Origin: Eubacterium sp. | GTDB lineage: Bacteria; Bacillota; Clostridia; Lachnospirales; Lachnospiraceae | Reading direction: 5' to 3' | Assembly: GCA_017433825.1 (NCBI GenBank) | Contig: JAFRGL010000012.1 | Location: 111,239-175,238, forward strand | DNA: 64,000 nucleotides | Shown here: in pieces, positions 62,776-64,000 of the stretch | How the letters are laid out: every line of letters begins with the position of its first letter | Position numbering within the stretch: the first letter of the stretch is position 1 | Program-made: the position numbers and the translations under genes | The notes under the pieces: generated by a model | What the model was told of the DNA's origin: nothing | Seen by the model: only the letters and a program-made list of their open reading frames with translations | Database searches by the model: none

Positions 62776-63873
62776 TCATAAAAGGCTGATTTTGTCCAGT
62801 GCGGCAGCATCTTTTTTCTGCAAATTTTCCGTTATATGGAGATATACTTCCCTGGTAACACGGGAGTTGCTGCCGTGGCCAAGTCGGCGTGAAACGGCAT
62901 CCAGCGAGAGCCCTTTTTCGAAAAGAAGACTTGCATGGGTGTGCCGTAAGGCATGAGCGGTCAGTTCCCTGCCGGCCACTTCTTTTGTTAACTTCTTGAA
63001 ATATTTATCGAAAGCAGCATTGGAGATATGCTTACCATCCGGGTTTGGAAACCAGTAAGGACTGCACCGCAGTTCCGGATGCGTAAGCTTTTCTTTTTTT
63101 ATGTAGAGATTAATCCTTTTGATGCACTCCGCCAGTTCCGGCTGTATATGCAGTTTTCGAAAACTGTTATAAGTCTTTGGTGCATTCTCTTCTTTTACAG
63201 CCGGGTTATAGGTGCGCTGCACGGTGATTTCAGAATCGGAGAAATCATCTGCACGCAGGGCTGCAAATTCTCCGAAACGCATACCAGTCAGTGATAGAAA
63301 CTCGATGGCCAGCTTCCATTGTTCGGATACGCAGTTATCCAGGACGGATTTCAATTCTTCTGTACTCAGATACTTATTCATGATTTCCTCCTTGTGAGAT
63401 ACCTTTGGTTTAAACGGTTCCAGTTTATCAATACAGGAAGTGCTTGAAATATAGTCGTTCCTGTAAGCCCACCGGATGAAAGTGTTAAACCGCTTAATAT
63501 AATTGTTCATCCATTTCTCCGATTTACCTTGCTGTAGGAGAGCAGAGCGGATGTAAGAAGCTGTCAGGCTATCCATCAGCTTCTTTTCACCAAGAATCTT
63601 CACCATCTTCGTCAGAGCCGTTCTGTTACGTGCTGCAGTGGCTTTCCTGATAGTCTTTTCACATTCCAGCAGATATGCATCCAGGGCTTCCTTAAGTGAG
63701 TTTTTGGGGATAATGGCAGCAGCTGCCCTGGCATCCAGAACGACTTTGGCCTGCTTCCTGGCCTGTGCATTGTTTTTCTCCATTGTGACGGAGAACTTCT
63801 TATAGCTTCGGTCCGGCTGGATGTATCTTTCTATGAATTTATACTTTCCGTTTTTCAGTTTGATACACCACAT
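62776..63873 (-). CDS. int: Tyrosine recombinase/integrase
   Basis: 365 residues. N-terminal arm-binding part (about 1-55), core-binding SAM-like domain (about 58-150), and catalytic domain with R199 (TGMRFGE), H307-x-x-R310 (HALRHTH), H333 (LGHGS) and Y344 (REVYLH): complete and intact. AAGGAGGAAC before ATG 63873. Base use is lower in GC than that of the neighbouring genes. It integrates and excises a phage or conjugative element at the adjacent tRNA-Gly; no phage or transfer genes are inside the window to say which. Confidence 0.95.
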   Translation of the reverse strand: MWCIKLKNGKYKFIERYIQPDRSYKKFSVTMEKNNAQARKQAKVVLDARAAAAIIPKNSLKEALDAYLLECEKTIRKATAARNRTALTKMVKILGEKKLMDSLTASYIRSALLQQGKSEKWMNNYIKRFNTFIRWAYRNDYISSTSCIDKLEPFKPKVSHKEEIMNKYLSTEELKSVLDNCVSEQWKLAIEFLSLTGMRFGEFAALRADDFSDSEITVQRTYNPAVKEENAPKTYNSFRKLHIQPELAECIKRINLYIKKEKLTHPELRCSPYWFPNPDGKHISNAAFDKYFKKLTKEVAGRELTAHALRHTHASLLFEKGLSLDAVSRRLGHGSNSRVTREVYLHITENLQKKDAAALDKISLL

Positions 63874-63886
63874 TTTATGTTCCTCC

Positions 63887-64000
63887 TTAAAAATGAGCGC
63901 AAAAATAGCGCGAAAGCTTGCTAACGCGCTCCGAAAGGTGTATCATAACGGTGGCATACGTTTGATCCGGCCTCTCGGAGCAGACACCCTCCGCCGCGGT
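63887..64000 (-). CDS. Possible partial ORF at window edge, upstream of int
   Basis: A minus-strand frame is open from the window edge to TAA at 63889-63887, ending in ...YATVMIHLSERVSKLSRYFCAHF; the stop touches the ribosome site of int. A second frame is also open for 25 codons, and a GCGCG hairpin (about 63909-63930) overlaps both. Too short to identify; an excisionase or small element gene would be expected here. Confidence 0.25.
   Translation of the reverse strand, partial: TAAEGVCSERPDQTYATVMIHLSERVSKLSRYFCAHF

Overview
The window looks like chromosome of a strictly anaerobic, moderately GC-rich Bacillota, most likely a gut-type Clostridia/Lachnospiraceae relative. The signs are strong AGGAGG ribosome sites, consensus sigma-A promoters with 17-base spacers, RNase Y, a glycyl radical enzyme with its activase, a minimal SufC/SufB pair, a split transketolase, a UUCG-loop terminator and many Fe-S/flavin redox enzymes. 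No rRNA and no CRISPR array were seen.

Layout. 1-1.6 kb: 3' part of an old-yellow-enzyme/FAD oxidoreductase and a small protein. 1.65-5.5 kb: metal and corrinoid-type region, with a NiCo (czcD) riboswitch and overlapping terminator driving a cation-efflux protein, then a UroD-family protein, a CobW-type GTPase and a protein carrying a His/Cys-rich tract. 5.6-11.1 kb: ECF sigma factor with a coupled membrane protein, serine hydrolase, M18 aminopeptidase and a ferredoxin-tailed aldo/keto reductase. 11.2-20.7 kb: a co-directional run of a 1424-residue acyl-CoA dehydratase activase-type protein, two metallo-beta-lactamase-fold paralogues, a glycyl radical enzyme and its radical-SAM activase. I consider this the best candidate for an undescribed pathway. 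20.8-27.4 kb: L,D-transpeptidase, a second Fe-S aldo/keto reductase, a lipoprotein remnant, NUDIX, glyA and a cupin protein. 27.4-32.8 kb: a 100-base inverted-repeat element, then a polyamine-type ABC operon (potABCD) led by its own XRE-cupin repressor.

32.9-38.8 kb: a sulfur/Fe-S group (sufC, sufB, SGNH hydrolase, NUDIX, cysteine synthase, CoA-disulfide reductase-rhodanese). 38.9-52.5 kb: accessory metabolism, with a CaiB/BaiF CoA-transferase, a PucR/CdaR-type regulator, two more UroD-family proteins, a DUF1576 membrane protein and four consecutive GPH/MFS transporter paralogues. The second of these carries one in-frame amber codon. 52.5-62.5 kb: mostly housekeeping (murE-like, glgA, recA, recX, rny, MmgE/PrpD, transketolase A and B). 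62.6 kb to the end: tRNA-Gly(GCC) followed by a tyrosine integrase facing it, the left end of an integrated element that continues beyond the window.

All functions are read from sequence motifs by eye. No database search or folding program was run, and substrates are mostly unknown.
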